Position numbers and translations under genes: made by a program. From assembly GCF_002574545.1 (NCBI RefSeq), contig NZ_NUGT01000020.1, positions 124,001 through 188,000 of the forward strand: a DNA stretch of 64,000 nt, written 5' to 3'. Numbering within the stretch: position 1 is the stretch's first letter; every line of letters starts with the position of its first letter. Positions 27,272 through 36,084 of this stretch are shown in pieces. Under the pieces are notes generated by a model, which saw nothing but the letters and a program-made list of their open reading frames with translations, had not been told where the DNA came from and ran no database searches. This DNA comes from Bacillus sp. AFS055030 (GTDB taxonomy: Bacteria > Bacillota > Bacilli > Bacillales > Bacillaceae_G).

Positions 27272-27826
27272 TTATAACCATAATCTTTTCACTTCAACTA
27301 AAGACTCACCTTCAAACGTTAATTTATAAATATCTGGCATCGCAAGTTCACTCCAAAAGTTGAAATCATATTTTAAATCAAAATAATTCATAATTAGGAC
27401 CATCATATTACCATGCGTACCAACAACAATGTTTTTACCAGAATAATTTTTTAATAGTTTGTTAATTGCTTCTATTCCTCTTTTTTGAGCCGTATAATTT
27501 GACTCTCCACCATTTAATGATCGATTAAAGTCCATCCAAACTTCTCTGATTTCTTTTTCAAAATCCTCAACCGGCTCAAGTGATAAGAGTCGTTCCTTAA
27601 AATTTTCTTCAATCATCATTTCTATACATAATGATTTGGCGATCCCTTCGACTGTTTGAATTGCACGTTTATATGGGCTTGAAATAACGTAGTCGATTTT
27701 TTCATTTAATAGTAGTTTAGTTACCTTAAATGCATCAGTAAATCCTCTTTTAGATAATGGTCGGCCCAGTTCATCAGGAGTATAAATTGAATGCGCATGC
27801 CTTACTAAGTATAAGTTTGTTCTCAT
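27272..27826 (-). CDS. Histidine phosphatase superfamily protein (phosphoglycerate-mutase-like)
   Basis: Small phosphatase using a phospho-histidine. The N-terminal catalytic motif is YLVRHAHS (RHG-type; Ala replaces Gly), and the second catalytic histidine is in VGTHGNMMVL. SSPYKRAIQTVE is the conserved substrate loop. The length of 184 residues is typical. I prefer the ATG at 27826, which has AAGTGGTG upstream and starts directly before the family's first strand; the frame runs eight codons further without a ribosome binding site. The substrate is unknown. Confidence 0.87.
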   Translation of the reverse strand: MRTNLYLVRHAHSIYTPDELGRPLSKRGFTDAFKVTKLLLNEKIDYVISSPYKRAIQTVEGIAKSLCIEMMIEENFKERLLSLEPVEDFEKEIREVWMDFNRSLNGGESNYTAQKRGIEAINKLLKNYSGKNIVVGTHGNMMVLIMNYFDLKYDFNFWSELAMPDIYKLTFEGESLVEVKRLWL

Positions 27827-28025
27827 TTGGCACCACTTTCTATCTATCATAATTTTATCTAATTAAATTTCGATATTTTTTTAACGTTTCCTTGTTTTTT
27901 CTCTTGTCAATTAGAACATTTCTTTTCCCTTTATCTTTATATAAATTCGAACATTATTTAAAGAATAAATTAAATTTATTCAACTTAAACTAAACAAAAA
28001 AATATTAACAATTTAGGGTGAATAG

Positions 28026-28598
28026 ATGAAAAAAATATATATTACTTCATTATTAAGCACTTTCATTTTTTTTAGTACTTCACAGGTAACAACCCTGGCA
28101 CAAAAGTCGAATGAAGTTTCTGCAACACTTACAGTTCAAGTTGGACCAGCAGCTAACTCTTTAGGAGAATTTGTTCGACCGATTAAAGGTGCTAGGGTTA
28201 TTGTAATCAATTCATTAGGTAAAATTTTAAGTACTAAATTAACTGATTCAAATGGAATTGCAAAAATAAATGTAATAGTGAACAAGAATCCTCTTTTTCC
28301 AAAGAAGCAAATGGGTGAGGTCACTATTATCACTGTAGCAAACGGATATAATGAACAAATCGACTTTAGTGTTCCAATTAATGAATTCAATGATCATACT
28401 GGAAAAGATTCGGTGTCACTGTGGATTGTGGATCCAAAAAGAAGAAATGAACCACGATATACAAACGGTTCTTATCATCGATTAACCGTTTTTGAAATGC
28501 TAAATGATTATGCAAAGCAGATCGGATTAACGAGACAAAATATTACGATGGATGCTGGGGCAGAACCACCGTGGGGACCAAATTTGAAAAAACACTAA
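28026..28598 (+). CDS. Secreted protein with a carboxypeptidase-regulatory-like beta-sandwich
   Basis: Exported protein of 190 residues with a clear signal peptide (basic MKKIY, hydrophobic core, cleavage near TLAQK about 27). The mature N-terminal half (VSATLTVQVGPAANSLGEF, then KGARVIVINSLGKIL, TKLTDSNGIAKINVIV) has the rhythm of a CarboxypepD_reg or Ig-like fold. The C-terminal half ends in DAGAEPPWGPNLKKH. Function unknown. AGGGTGAA precedes the ATG, and a hairpin terminator follows. Confidence 0.8.
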   Translation: MKKIYITSLLSTFIFFSTSQVTTLAQKSNEVSATLTVQVGPAANSLGEFVRPIKGARVIVINSLGKILSTKLTDSNGIAKINVIVNKNPLFPKKQMGEVTIITVANGYNEQIDFSVPINEFNDHTGKDSVSLWIVDPKRRNEPRYTNGSYHRLTVFEMLNDYAKQIGLTRQNITMDAGAEPPWGPNLKKH

Positions 28599-28637
28599 AA
28601 TCGAAGAAATTACATCTTCCAAATTTATCAAAAAAGA

Positions 28638-28665
28638 TAGACTGTTCAAATTAACAGTCTATTTT
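28638..28665. terminator. Bidirectional terminator between convergent genes
   Basis: TAGACTGTT (28638-28646) and AACAGTCTA (28653-28661), loop CAAATT, with TTTT on plus and an A/T tract on the other side. Confidence 0.8.
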
Positions 28666-28705
28666 AACCCCCTACCATTCCACATCCTTTATATTAAAAC
28701 TTACT

Positions 28706-29404
28706 TCATGCAAGAACTAAATCTGTAAAACAAAATCTAGTTTCTCCCGTATAAACATCAGCAGTTAGCTTCTTTTCTCCAACGTTAAAGTCAATGGGAT
28801 GATTAAAAATAGGACCATCAAATACAAATGAATGGTATTCTCCATTCTCTCCGCAAGGGTCAACCTCTTTTGGAAGATCATTGATTAAGTTCGAATCTAT
28901 TTCTTTACCAGAAAATTCTTCTGATAATCTAGTTAAATCAACACATGTAATAATCGTTTTATAGCCTAAGGAAATAAAGCGTTCAATCACAATTGACGTA
29001 CCTTCACCCCATAATGGAAAAATTGGTTTAATTCCTAATGGTTTAAGCATGTCTTCTCGATACTTTCTTACGTCTTCAAGAAATAAATCACCAAATGCAA
29101 TATATTCAATCCCTTGTTCCTTTAGCTCTAAATTAATCTTTGTCATAATTTCTTGATATTTTTCGTTCGAACAATTTTCTGGAATCCAAATTTTCTTTAA
29201 TGGTAAACCGATTGAAGTTGCTTGTGCCTCCAATAATTCAACTCTCACTCCATGAATGCTTGTACGATTATATCCTTCCGTTACTGATGCGATTAGTACG
29301 ACTACTTCAAATTCACCAGAATGCAAAAGATCATGCAATGCCAAAGTTGAATCTTTACCACTAAAAGATACGGCTATTTTTTTCTTATTAATTGCGATTA
29401 CCAC
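28706..29404 (-). CDS. Dph6/DUF71-family ATP-pyrophosphatase (diphthine-ammonia-ligase-like)
   Basis: ATP-dependent adenylating enzyme of the N-type (PP-loop) class. The PP-loop is SFSGKDSTLAL; the DUF71 signatures are YIAFGDLFLEDVRKYRED and DPCGENGEYHSFVFDGPIF. Diphthamide is absent from bacteria, so the true substrate here is unknown. The frame has no ATG: a GTG at 29404 is used for coordinates, but AAAAGGTGG overlaps it. An ATT twelve bases downstream is correctly spaced from that site and gives INKKKIAVSFSGKDS, closer to family N-termini. The start is therefore uncertain. Confidence 0.85.
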   Translation of the reverse strand: MVIAINKKKIAVSFSGKDSTLALHDLLHSGEFEVVVLIASVTEGYNRTSIHGVRVELLEAQATSIGLPLKKIWIPENCSNEKYQEIMTKINLELKEQGIEYIAFGDLFLEDVRKYREDMLKPLGIKPIFPLWGEGTSIVIERFISLGYKTIITCVDLTRLSEEFSGKEIDSNLINDLPKEVDPCGENGEYHSFVFDGPIFNHPIDFNVGEKKLTADVYTGETRFCFTDLVLA

Positions 29405-29595
29405 CTTTTTAAGTTACTTTCCTATTAAATAATCATTTAAAAGTCTCCTATATGACTAGTTTCCATCATCTTCCACAAAAAATTATACCATTTTTCAATT
29501 AATTACTATCCATTTAAATAACATAAGTTCAGAAATACGATTAAACTTCAATAAAATAGCTAATAAATAACGAAGATGACTTACAAAAAATAAAA

Positions 29596-29647
29596 TTGAC
29601 ATACAACCATAAGGTGTTATAATTTAAATAACACCTTATGGTTGTAT
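29596..29647 (+). promoter_or_regulatory. SigA promoter embedded in a 47-bp perfect-arm palindrome
   Basis: TTGACA (29596-29601), 16 bases, TATAAT (29618-29623). A 20-bp inverted repeat without mismatch (arms 29601-29620 and 29628-29647, core ACCATAAGGTGTTAT) spans the spacer, the -10 box and the likely start point. A dimeric repressor would block RNA polymerase here. Confidence 0.85.
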
Positions 29648-29673
29648 AAATAGTATGGTAGGAGGCAACGAGA

Positions 29674-29910
29674 ATGGACAAGCAAGGTCAAGAAATGTTT
29701 TTAAATTTTATTTTAGAAAGAGTTCAAGAAGGTAAAGAAGATGAAGCAAGGGAAATCCTTTTAGAGAACTTTAGAAAACAAGATGAGGGTACTTTTTCAT
29801 TAGATGAAGTTCAACAATTTGTGCCTAAAATGATCACTTTATTAAAGCCAGAAAAACTTGAAGAAGTTAAAGCAGTTGTCATGCAATTTGCTGGAAATTT
29901 TATTAAATAA
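29674..29910 (+). CDS. Small acidic helical protein under palindromic control
   Basis: I do not recognise this 78-residue protein. It is rich in Glu, Lys, Gln and Leu and looks all-alpha (FILERVQEGKEDEAREILLE, then FSLDEVQQFVPKMITLLKPEKLEEVKAVV), with no signal peptide or cysteine. TAGGAGG stands 9 bases before the ATG. The strong promoter with a long palindrome, and a tidy terminator, show that it is a real and regulated gene. No regulator gene is adjacent, so the repressor acts from elsewhere or the palindrome acts as RNA. Confidence 0.85.
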   Translation: MDKQGQEMFLNFILERVQEGKEDEAREILLENFRKQDEGTFSLDEVQQFVPKMITLLKPEKLEEVKAVVMQFAGNFIK

Positions 29911-29915
29911 AGTAA

Positions 29916-29942
29916 AAAAACTCTGTCTACCAGAGTTTTTTC
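29916..29942 (+). terminator. Intrinsic terminator of the 78-residue gene
   Basis: AAAAACTCTG (29916-29925) and CAGAGTTTTT (29931-29940), loop TCTAC, then TTC. Confidence 0.88.
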
Positions 29943-29955
29943 TTTATTTCACCTT

Positions 29956-30158
29956 CTACTTCTCTAAATGTCTTTCAAAAACAAAAAATGAATAAAGTCG
30001 ATACATTATTGAAATAAGAGCTAAAATTGACAAATAGATCATTGTATGATTATCAATAAAAAAGGAAGCAATACAAATCGCAAATACTAGAAATGATAGA
30101 AAGTTACCCGAGAAACCATTAATCGGTTGATTATTTAAAAAAAGTGTTTTAGTACAGT
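29956..30158 (-). pseudogene. Membrane-protein fragment without a start codon
   Basis: A stop-to-stop frame of about 67 codons on minus reads LNNQPINGFSGNFLSFLVF, then two hydrophobic stretches and a basic/acidic end FERHLEK. The two-segment membrane pattern looks protein-like, but there is no ATG, GTG or TTG at the front and no ribosome binding site. It may be the tail of a decayed membrane protein. The rest of 29943-30263 shows no gene. Confidence 0.35.
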
Positions 30159-30263
30159 TTTAGCCAAATTAGTCACCCCAAATAAATTGAACTTTAATCA
30201 TTAATTCTTTTTTTAAATTTAATTCCTAGTTAACTTTGAATATTTTCCCAAATTTATATAATA

Positions 30264-30307
30264 AAAAGAAACAACCTATTGATGCATAATCCAAGATTGT
30301 TTCTTTT
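30264..30307 (-). terminator. Terminator of the nitrite-reduction operon
   Basis: AAAAGAAACAA (30264-30274) and TTGTTTCTTTT (30297-30307), 11-bp stem with a 22-base loop, A/T tract beyond on minus. It follows nirC by 34 bases. Confidence 0.7.
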
Positions 30308-30340
30308 GATCATTTTATGTTTTTTTGATAGTAGATTTAA

Positions 30341-31156
30341 TCAAGATGCTAATTTATTATTATTAATTTTAGAATTTGAAACCTTTTTATTTTTTGGCCC
30401 AGAACTAGTAACCCAGTAAGCTGCTCCTACAAATAAACTACCGCCTATAATGTTGCCAATTGTAACTGGTACTAGATTCGAAACCATTCCAGCTAGTGTT
30501 ACTGTTTCTGGATGTTTTATAAGTAGTGAAATGGATAATAATGTCATGTTTGCAATACTATGCTCAAATCCTGAAGTAATAAATGCAAACAGGCACCAAA
30601 ATATCATGATTAATTTTCCTGTTTCTGATTTCAGTTTAAATGAACACCAAACTGCTAAACAAACAAGTATATTACATAGAATTCCACGTACTAATAATTC
30701 CAAAAATGGTGCATTCATTTTTACTCCGGCCGCATTATTAATAAATTCTGCCACACCGCCATTAGCTAGTCCTGAGTAGACAAATAATAACGCTACTAAT
30801 ACCGAGCCAAAAAAATTTCCTACATAACTATATACCCATACTTTCATCGTATCGATCCAATTAACCTTTTTTTCTAACATACCAATAGACATAACCATAT
30901 TATTTCCAGTAAATAAATCCGCTCCTGCAATAATGACTAAACTTAATGCAATCCCAAAGGATACACCCATAATAATTTTCGTACCAGCAAAACCAGTGGG
31001 TGCCAGTATTCCACCGATCGTAAAGATTAATATGATACCAAGTCCTACAAAAAATCCTGCCATCATTGTAGGGACCATATATCTTAATTTACTTGATTTA
31101 ATTTGATTTGTCTTCGATATAGCTGCATTCCCAATTGAATTAATAACTTCTTTCAC
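30341..31156 (-). CDS. nirC: Formate/nitrite transporter (FNT/NirC family)
   Basis: Pentameric channel for nitrite or formate in the cytoplasmic membrane. About six membrane segments carry the family features: the re-entrant ADLFTGNNMVMS region (FNT signature), a GNFFGSVLV segment and SGFEHSIANM, where the conserved pore His sits. As the last gene after nirBD, cobA/hemD and sirB it is best read as the nitrite importer of the operon. I use the GTG at 31156, which has AGGGTG six bases upstream and starts after the sirB stop; an ATG at 31192 inside sirB lacks a ribosome binding site. Confidence 0.88.
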   Translation of the reverse strand: MKEVINSIGNAAISKTNQIKSSKLRYMVPTMMAGFFVGLGIILIFTIGGILAPTGFAGTKIIMGVSFGIALSLVIIAGADLFTGNNMVMSIGMLEKKVNWIDTMKVWVYSYVGNFFGSVLVALLFVYSGLANGGVAEFINNAAGVKMNAPFLELLVRGILCNILVCLAVWCSFKLKSETGKLIMIFWCLFAFITSGFEHSIANMTLLSISLLIKHPETVTLAGMVSNLVPVTIGNIIGGSLFVGAAYWVTSSGPKNKKVSNSKINNNKLAS

Positions 31157-31172
31157 ATTGATCACCCTATAT

Positions 31173-31889
31173 TTAGATTTTAACCTTTTCATGTATTCGT
31201 TCGATTAGTACTTGACTCATTAATTCATCAAATTGTAAATTCTCACATAGGTAAAATTTTCCGTTTTCTATCGAAATTCGTCTCTTTATTTTTTCAAGAA
31301 GTAATCCTGTAAATAATAAATATGGCATCACATAAATCCGTTCAAATTCTTTACTCATTTTACGAATCAAATCGTCTAATTTAGGTTGACCCGCCTGTAA
31401 AAAAGCTGTGCGAAGTGGAACGTTCATTTGAGCTTGTACTACATTTCCAATTTGTTCTAGCATTTCAATCGGATCGGGGTCACTGCTTCCGCGTCCGACT
31501 AATAAAATTGCCGAGTTACTATTTCCGTGCGCTGCCTGGGTACGTTTGCATACAAGTTGAATCATTTTTTCATGAACACCAAATGGCTCAGTTATGGTAA
31601 TATTTACATGTGGAAATCGTTTTAAAATACTATTCAAAACGTCCGGAATATCACGTTTATAGTGTCCGGCTGCAAATAATAAAACTGGTACAATTAAAAT
31701 ATTGCTCGCACCTTCTACTATCATTTTTTCCAAAGTTTGTTGAATTGTCGGATCAACTAATTCTAAAAATGCATATTCTTGTTTTTGAATCGGAATCTCT
31801 TTGATTACAGATTGAATAAAGTGTAAAAATTGTTGATTACCTTCTTGCCTACGACTTCCATGCCCAATATATACAACAGCATCAAACAT
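31173..31889 (-). CDS. sirB: Sirohydrochlorin ferrochelatase (SirB/CbiX)
   Basis: Inserts iron into sirohydrochlorin to complete siroheme, the cofactor of NirB. Two CbiX repeats are seen: the N-terminal AVVYIGHGSRRQEGN metal-binding motif and the second copy ILLVGRGSSDPDP. The protein is 238 residues, close to B. subtilis SirB. It starts 4 bases from the end of cobA/hemD. A precorrin-2 dehydrogenase (CysG-N/YlnF type) is needed for this route but is not in the operon. Confidence 0.9.
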   Translation of the reverse strand: MFDAVVYIGHGSRRQEGNQQFLHFIQSVIKEIPIQKQEYAFLELVDPTIQQTLEKMIVEGASNILIVPVLLFAAGHYKRDIPDVLNSILKRFPHVNITITEPFGVHEKMIQLVCKRTQAAHGNSNSAILLVGRGSSDPDPIEMLEQIGNVVQAQMNVPLRTAFLQAGQPKLDDLIRKMSKEFERIYVMPYLLFTGLLLEKIKRRISIENGKFYLCENLQFDELMSQVLIERIHEKVKI

Positions 31890-31893
31890 ACCT

Positions 31894-33315
31894 TCACTTC
31901 CATTCGCCTAACATTAATTCCTTTTGTAAATCTTCATCAACATTCGTAAACCCGCATTTAAATGCATAATCTTTTACTGACTCACCAATATACGCAAATG
32001 GTAAATTCATTAATTGACTTTCATTCGTTTTCTTTAATTCTTTCATAAACCACTCAACAGAAGATTGATTTGGAAAAATAATTGATTCCCACTTTGTTTC
32101 TTCTAGCATTCTTTGGTTTATTTCATCAAATCGAGTATCTGCAATATTTTCATGTGTAGCTATAAATTGTGAGTTGGCTAATTTTGTATTTTTGTCTACC
32201 GATCCTATATATACTGTATTGTTCTGTTCGCCACTTTCCTTTTCTGCCAATATCCCATACTTTTTTAGTTCCTTGCTTGTTTTCGACGATCTATACTCAA
32301 TTCTAGCTGGAAGTCTACGAACATCGAATTTTGATTCATACATTTTAGTAAAAAATAATTGCACACTTTCTGTTGTACAAAAAACGATTCTTTCTTGTCT
32401 TAAAGCATCAACTACTTGTTCATGTTTAATTGGAATTTCAACTGATTTAAGAGTAGGAAAAGTGTACACTTCAGCACCGTTTTCTGAAAGATAAGCTTCT
32501 AATCCATTCTTTTCTACTGATGCTGTTCCTTTAGCTAATAAAATTTTTCTACCTATAAATTTCTTCTTTTCAAACCAAGCTATCTTTGAGCGTAATTTGA
32601 CAACATCTCCAATAATTGTCATAGCTGGATTTGTTATTCCTTCAATCTCAATAACTGATTCAATTGTTTCAATCGTTCCCTCTACAACTCTTTGCTTACC
32701 AGTTGTTCCCCACTGTATTACCGCTACTGGTGTATCCTTGGCTTTACCATTCTTTATTAGGTGGGAACATATTTTAGGTAGATTGCTTACCCCCATATAA
32801 TAAGCAAGCGTATCCCCTAATTGATCAGAACAGTTCGATTCAATAAGTTCTTCATTTTCTATACATTTATGGCCTGTTCTTAACGTAAAACTTGTACTAT
32901 ATTCTCTATGTGTAACCGGGATTCCAGCATATGCTGCTGCAGCAATGCTAGATGTAATACCTGGAATAATTTCAAAAGGTATATTATGCTTTGACGCTTC
33001 CTCTGCTTCTTCACCTACTCGACCGAAAACGGATGGGTCTCCTCCTTTTAATCTAACGACATATTTCCTGTCTTTAGCGTAAGCAACTAAAGTTTGATTA
33101 ATCATTTCTTGACGCATAGTATGTCTGTCCGGAAGCTTTCCGCAGTATATGAATTCACAATTTTCATCCGCTTCACGAAGTAACCTTGGATTAGCAAGTC
33201 GATCATATAGAATCACTTCTGCTTCCCTGATACATTTTAAACCTTTTTCTGTAATTAATCCTAAATCCCCTGGTCCAGCACCTACAAATGAAATAAATCC
33301 AGATTTATTTGTCAT
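31894..33315 (-). CDS. cobA: Fused uroporphyrinogen-III C-methyltransferase / uroporphyrinogen-III synthase
   Basis: First committed step of siroheme synthesis fused to the enzyme making its substrate. Residues about 6-245 are a SUMT domain: FVGAGPGDLGLITEKG, YDRLANPRLL, VVRLKGGDPSVFGRVGEEAE and GIPVTHREYS. Residues about 255-465 are a HemD-like synthase (GRKILLAKG, then SSVEWFMKEL), more divergent, so its activity is less sure. At 473 residues it matches NasF/CobA-HemD fusions of Bacillus. It starts three bases after nirD and feeds NirB. Confidence 0.9.
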   Translation of the reverse strand: MTNKSGFISFVGAGPGDLGLITEKGLKCIREAEVILYDRLANPRLLREADENCEFIYCGKLPDRHTMRQEMINQTLVAYAKDRKYVVRLKGGDPSVFGRVGEEAEEASKHNIPFEIIPGITSSIAAAAYAGIPVTHREYSTSFTLRTGHKCIENEELIESNCSDQLGDTLAYYMGVSNLPKICSHLIKNGKAKDTPVAVIQWGTTGKQRVVEGTIETIESVIEIEGITNPAMTIIGDVVKLRSKIAWFEKKKFIGRKILLAKGTASVEKNGLEAYLSENGAEVYTFPTLKSVEIPIKHEQVVDALRQERIVFCTTESVQLFFTKMYESKFDVRRLPARIEYRSSKTSKELKKYGILAEKESGEQNNTVYIGSVDKNTKLANSQFIATHENIADTRFDEINQRMLEETKWESIIFPNQSSVEWFMKELKKTNESQLMNLPFAYIGESVKDYAFKCGFTNVDEDLQKELMLGEWK

Positions 33316-33318
33316 ACG

Positions 33319-33636
33319 TTACACCATCATATATACATAACCGTCGATTACATCAGTTTTATAAGTTTTTACTTTTCCATCATCTGGTTTTTGTACTTCC
33401 CCGGTTCGTAATGAAATTTTCCAATCACGAAGAGGGCAGTATACATATTCACCTGAAACAATCCCTTCAGCAAGTGGACCATTTGTCCCAGGACATTTGC
33501 TTTCGATTGCACAAACATCTCCATTTGATAATCGAAATAAAGCGATTGCTTCCCCTTTTATAACTACTTCTTTTCCAATTTGAATAGGTAAAGAAGCTAG
33601 ATCAATAATCTTAATTTTCTCCAGTGTTTTTGTCAT
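33319..33636 (-). CDS. nirD: Nitrite reductase small subunit NirD with altered Rieske site
   Basis: Partner of NirB, a 105-residue Rieske-fold protein. The Rieske pattern is C-x-H...C-x2-H. Here the first box reads SKCPGTNGPLAEG (Cys48, Gly50) and the second YCPLRDWKI (Cys67, Arg70), so both cysteines are kept but both histidines are gone. A 2Fe-2S centre with normal Rieske ligation is therefore unlikely. The same loss occurs in some NirD proteins, where the subunit is thought structural. The ATG at 33636 has GAAAGGAG upstream; the frame extends six codons. It lies 26 bases after nirB. Confidence 0.9.
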   Translation of the reverse strand: MTKTLEKIKIIDLASLPIQIGKEVVIKGEAIALFRLSNGDVCAIESKCPGTNGPLAEGIVSGEYVYCPLRDWKISLRTGEVQKPDDGKVKTYKTDVIDGYVYMMV

Positions 33637-33662
33637 TTTGATTGCTCCTTTCAATTTTGAAA

Positions 33663-36062
33663 TTACTTTCTAATAATCTCATATAATTCTAATTGATTGT
33701 TAAGCGCTTGGCTCCATGCTTCTTCATATGTTAATCTTGCTTGATCAAATTTCTCTACTAATGCATTTTCTTCTTCCTTGTTTAACAAAACTTCTTTAAC
33801 TTTTTCCACTCCAATTCGCTCTACCCAAGGAGCTGTTCGTTCCCCGTAAACACCTGTTTGTCGATAATATTGAACGTAAGCCTTTGCCATATGAACTACT
33901 TCTTCTTCAGTTGTGACAGTCGTTAAAAAATCGCATTCTCGAACTTCTGTTCCACCATTTCCACCAAAGTAAAGCTGGAAGCCGTTTTCCACACAAATTA
34001 CGCCAAAATCCTTTGTAAGTACTTCTGCACAATTACGAGGACATCCTGTAACACCCATTTTCATTTTATGTGGCGTATCAACCATTTCAATTGCTTTTTC
34101 TAATTGGATACCTAGTCCAAGTGAATCTTGTGTTCCAAATCGGCAAAATCGATTACCGACGCATGATTTAACATTTCTTAAAGACTTAGAGTAAGCATAT
34201 CCTGAACGCATTCCTAACTCTTCCCAAACTTTAGGTACGTCTTCTTTTTTAACACCATATAAGCCAACACGGCTCGCACCAGTAACTTTTACTAAAGGTA
34301 CATTAAATTTATTTGCTACTTCTCCTAGTTTAATTAAATCATCACCAGTTGTTACTCCTCCATACATTCGTGGTACGATTGAGAATGACCCATCTTTTTG
34401 AATATTTCCTTCCATTCGTTCATTAACGAAACGTGATGATTTATCGTCCTGATAATCATTTGGAAACATCATTCTTAAATAATAATTTAGCGCTGGACGA
34501 CATTTTGAACAACCTTCTTCATTTTCAAAACCTAATACAATACGAACTTCTCTAGGCGTTTGTAGTCCTTTTTCTTCGATTTCATGGATCACTTCATCAC
34601 GAGATAATGGAGTACATCCACACATACCAGACTTGGTAGCAGTTGGATCAAATGTATCACCTAATGTAGCAGCTAAAATACTTTCAACCATTCCTTTACA
34701 TTTTCCACATGATGCACCGGCCTTTGTGCAATTTTTCACATCCTCAAACGTAGTCAGTTCTTGTTCTAAAATTGATTGAACAATTGTCCCTTTCGTAACC
34801 CCATTACATCCACAAACTGTATCATTTGCACTCATTGAACGAACAAAATCTTCATCAGAATCCTCACCAGATTTATGAAGAATAGAAGCACTTGTATATT
34901 CTTTTATATTTGTTTCATTTTTCAACATGTTGAATAATCGATTTCCATCTGATGCATCTCCATATAACACGACTCCAACAACTTTTTCATCTTTCACAAT
35001 TACTTTTTTGTAAAGTCCAGTAAATTGGTCATTTACAATGATTGCTTGCATATCTTCTTCTTCATGGATTAATCCAGCAGAGAATAAATCACAGCCAGAT
35101 ACTTTTAATTGAGTAGATAAAATACTTCCTTTATATCCGTTCGTTTCGTTAGCAGTCATATAATCAGCAAGTACAATCCCTTGTTCGTAAAGTGGTGCAA
35201 CTAAACCATAAGTAGTTTCGTTATGTTCTGCGCATTCACCTACTGCATAAATTGATGGTTCGGATGTTTCCATAAAATCGTTTACAATAATTGCGCGGTT
35301 TGTGTTTATTCCTGCTTCTTTTGCTAAAGATATATTAGGTCTGATACCTACTGCCATTACGACTAAATCGCAATCTAATGAAGTGCCATCGGAAAAACTA
35401 ATCCCTTCTACACGGTCCGTACCATTTATTGAAATTGTTTGCTTCTCCATTAAGAAGTTCATACCTTGTTTTTCTAAATCTTTTTTTAGCATTTTCGCAG
35501 CAGTTGCATCTAATTGTTGTTCCATTAAAGTAGGCAGTAAATGAACAACATGTACTTCCATTCCTCGATCAATTAATCCTCTTGCCGCTTCTAAACCTAA
35601 TAATCCTCCCCCTATTACGACAGCTTTTTTATACCTTTTTGCATAATCCATCATTAATTCAGTATCTTGAATTGTCCTAAAACCAATTACGCCTTGTAGA
35701 TCATTTCCGGGTATAGGCAGTATAAAGGCACTAGATCCAGTAGCTAAAATAAGCTCATCATACGAAATTGTTTTTCCTTTTTCTGTTTCAACTGTTTTTT
35801 CATTAGGAGATATTTTAGTAACTTTTTCGTTTGTAAGTAATGTAATTTGATTCTCTTTATACCAATTCCATTCATTTATATTAATTTCATCGAAAGTTGT
35901 TTTTCCTTGTAATACATTTGATAACATAATCCTGTTATAGTTTGGATAAGGTTCATCACCAATTATAGTGATCTCAAATAACTGTTTATTTCTTTTTAGA
36001 ATTTCTTCTATACAACGCACTCCTGCCATGCCATTACCAATCATCAATAATTTTCTTTTCAT
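33663..36062 (-). CDS. nirB: NADH-dependent nitrite reductase large subunit
   Basis: Reduces nitrite to ammonia with NADH in the cytoplasm. The N-terminal FAD/NAD domain (about 1-400: MIGNGMAGVRCIEEI, VIGGGLLGLEAARGL, YAVGECAEH) is followed by BFD-type [2Fe-2S] ligands (CGCNGVTKGTI, CTKAGASCGKCKG) near 420-470. The siroheme/4Fe-4S sulfite-reductase-like domain (about 540-780) has CVGNRFCRFG and TGCPRNCAE, which supply the four cluster cysteines. The length of 799 residues is normal. TTGGAGG precedes the ATG at 36062; the frame begins five codons earlier at a TTG. It is the first gene of the operon. Confidence 0.95.
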   Translation of the reverse strand: MKRKLLMIGNGMAGVRCIEEILKRNKQLFEITIIGDEPYPNYNRIMLSNVLQGKTTFDEININEWNWYKENQITLLTNEKVTKISPNEKTVETEKGKTISYDELILATGSSAFILPIPGNDLQGVIGFRTIQDTELMMDYAKRYKKAVVIGGGLLGLEAARGLIDRGMEVHVVHLLPTLMEQQLDATAAKMLKKDLEKQGMNFLMEKQTISINGTDRVEGISFSDGTSLDCDLVVMAVGIRPNISLAKEAGINTNRAIIVNDFMETSEPSIYAVGECAEHNETTYGLVAPLYEQGIVLADYMTANETNGYKGSILSTQLKVSGCDLFSAGLIHEEEDMQAIIVNDQFTGLYKKVIVKDEKVVGVVLYGDASDGNRLFNMLKNETNIKEYTSASILHKSGEDSDEDFVRSMSANDTVCGCNGVTKGTIVQSILEQELTTFEDVKNCTKAGASCGKCKGMVESILAATLGDTFDPTATKSGMCGCTPLSRDEVIHEIEEKGLQTPREVRIVLGFENEEGCSKCRPALNYYLRMMFPNDYQDDKSSRFVNERMEGNIQKDGSFSIVPRMYGGVTTGDDLIKLGEVANKFNVPLVKVTGASRVGLYGVKKEDVPKVWEELGMRSGYAYSKSLRNVKSCVGNRFCRFGTQDSLGLGIQLEKAIEMVDTPHKMKMGVTGCPRNCAEVLTKDFGVICVENGFQLYFGGNGGTEVRECDFLTTVTTEEEVVHMAKAYVQYYRQTGVYGERTAPWVERIGVEKVKEVLLNKEEENALVEKFDQARLTYEEAWSQALNNQLELYEIIRK

Positions 36063-36084
36063 CTTTTTTTCCTCCAAGAATAAT

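Noticed and set aside
29943-30263. Possibility that the membrane-like fragment is a live gene
   Set aside because: No start codon or ribosome binding site is found, so it is kept only as a low-confidence remnant.
33667-35999. Several plus-strand frames opposite nirB
   Set aside because: They lie wholly within an unquestioned coding sequence and lack ribosome binding sites.
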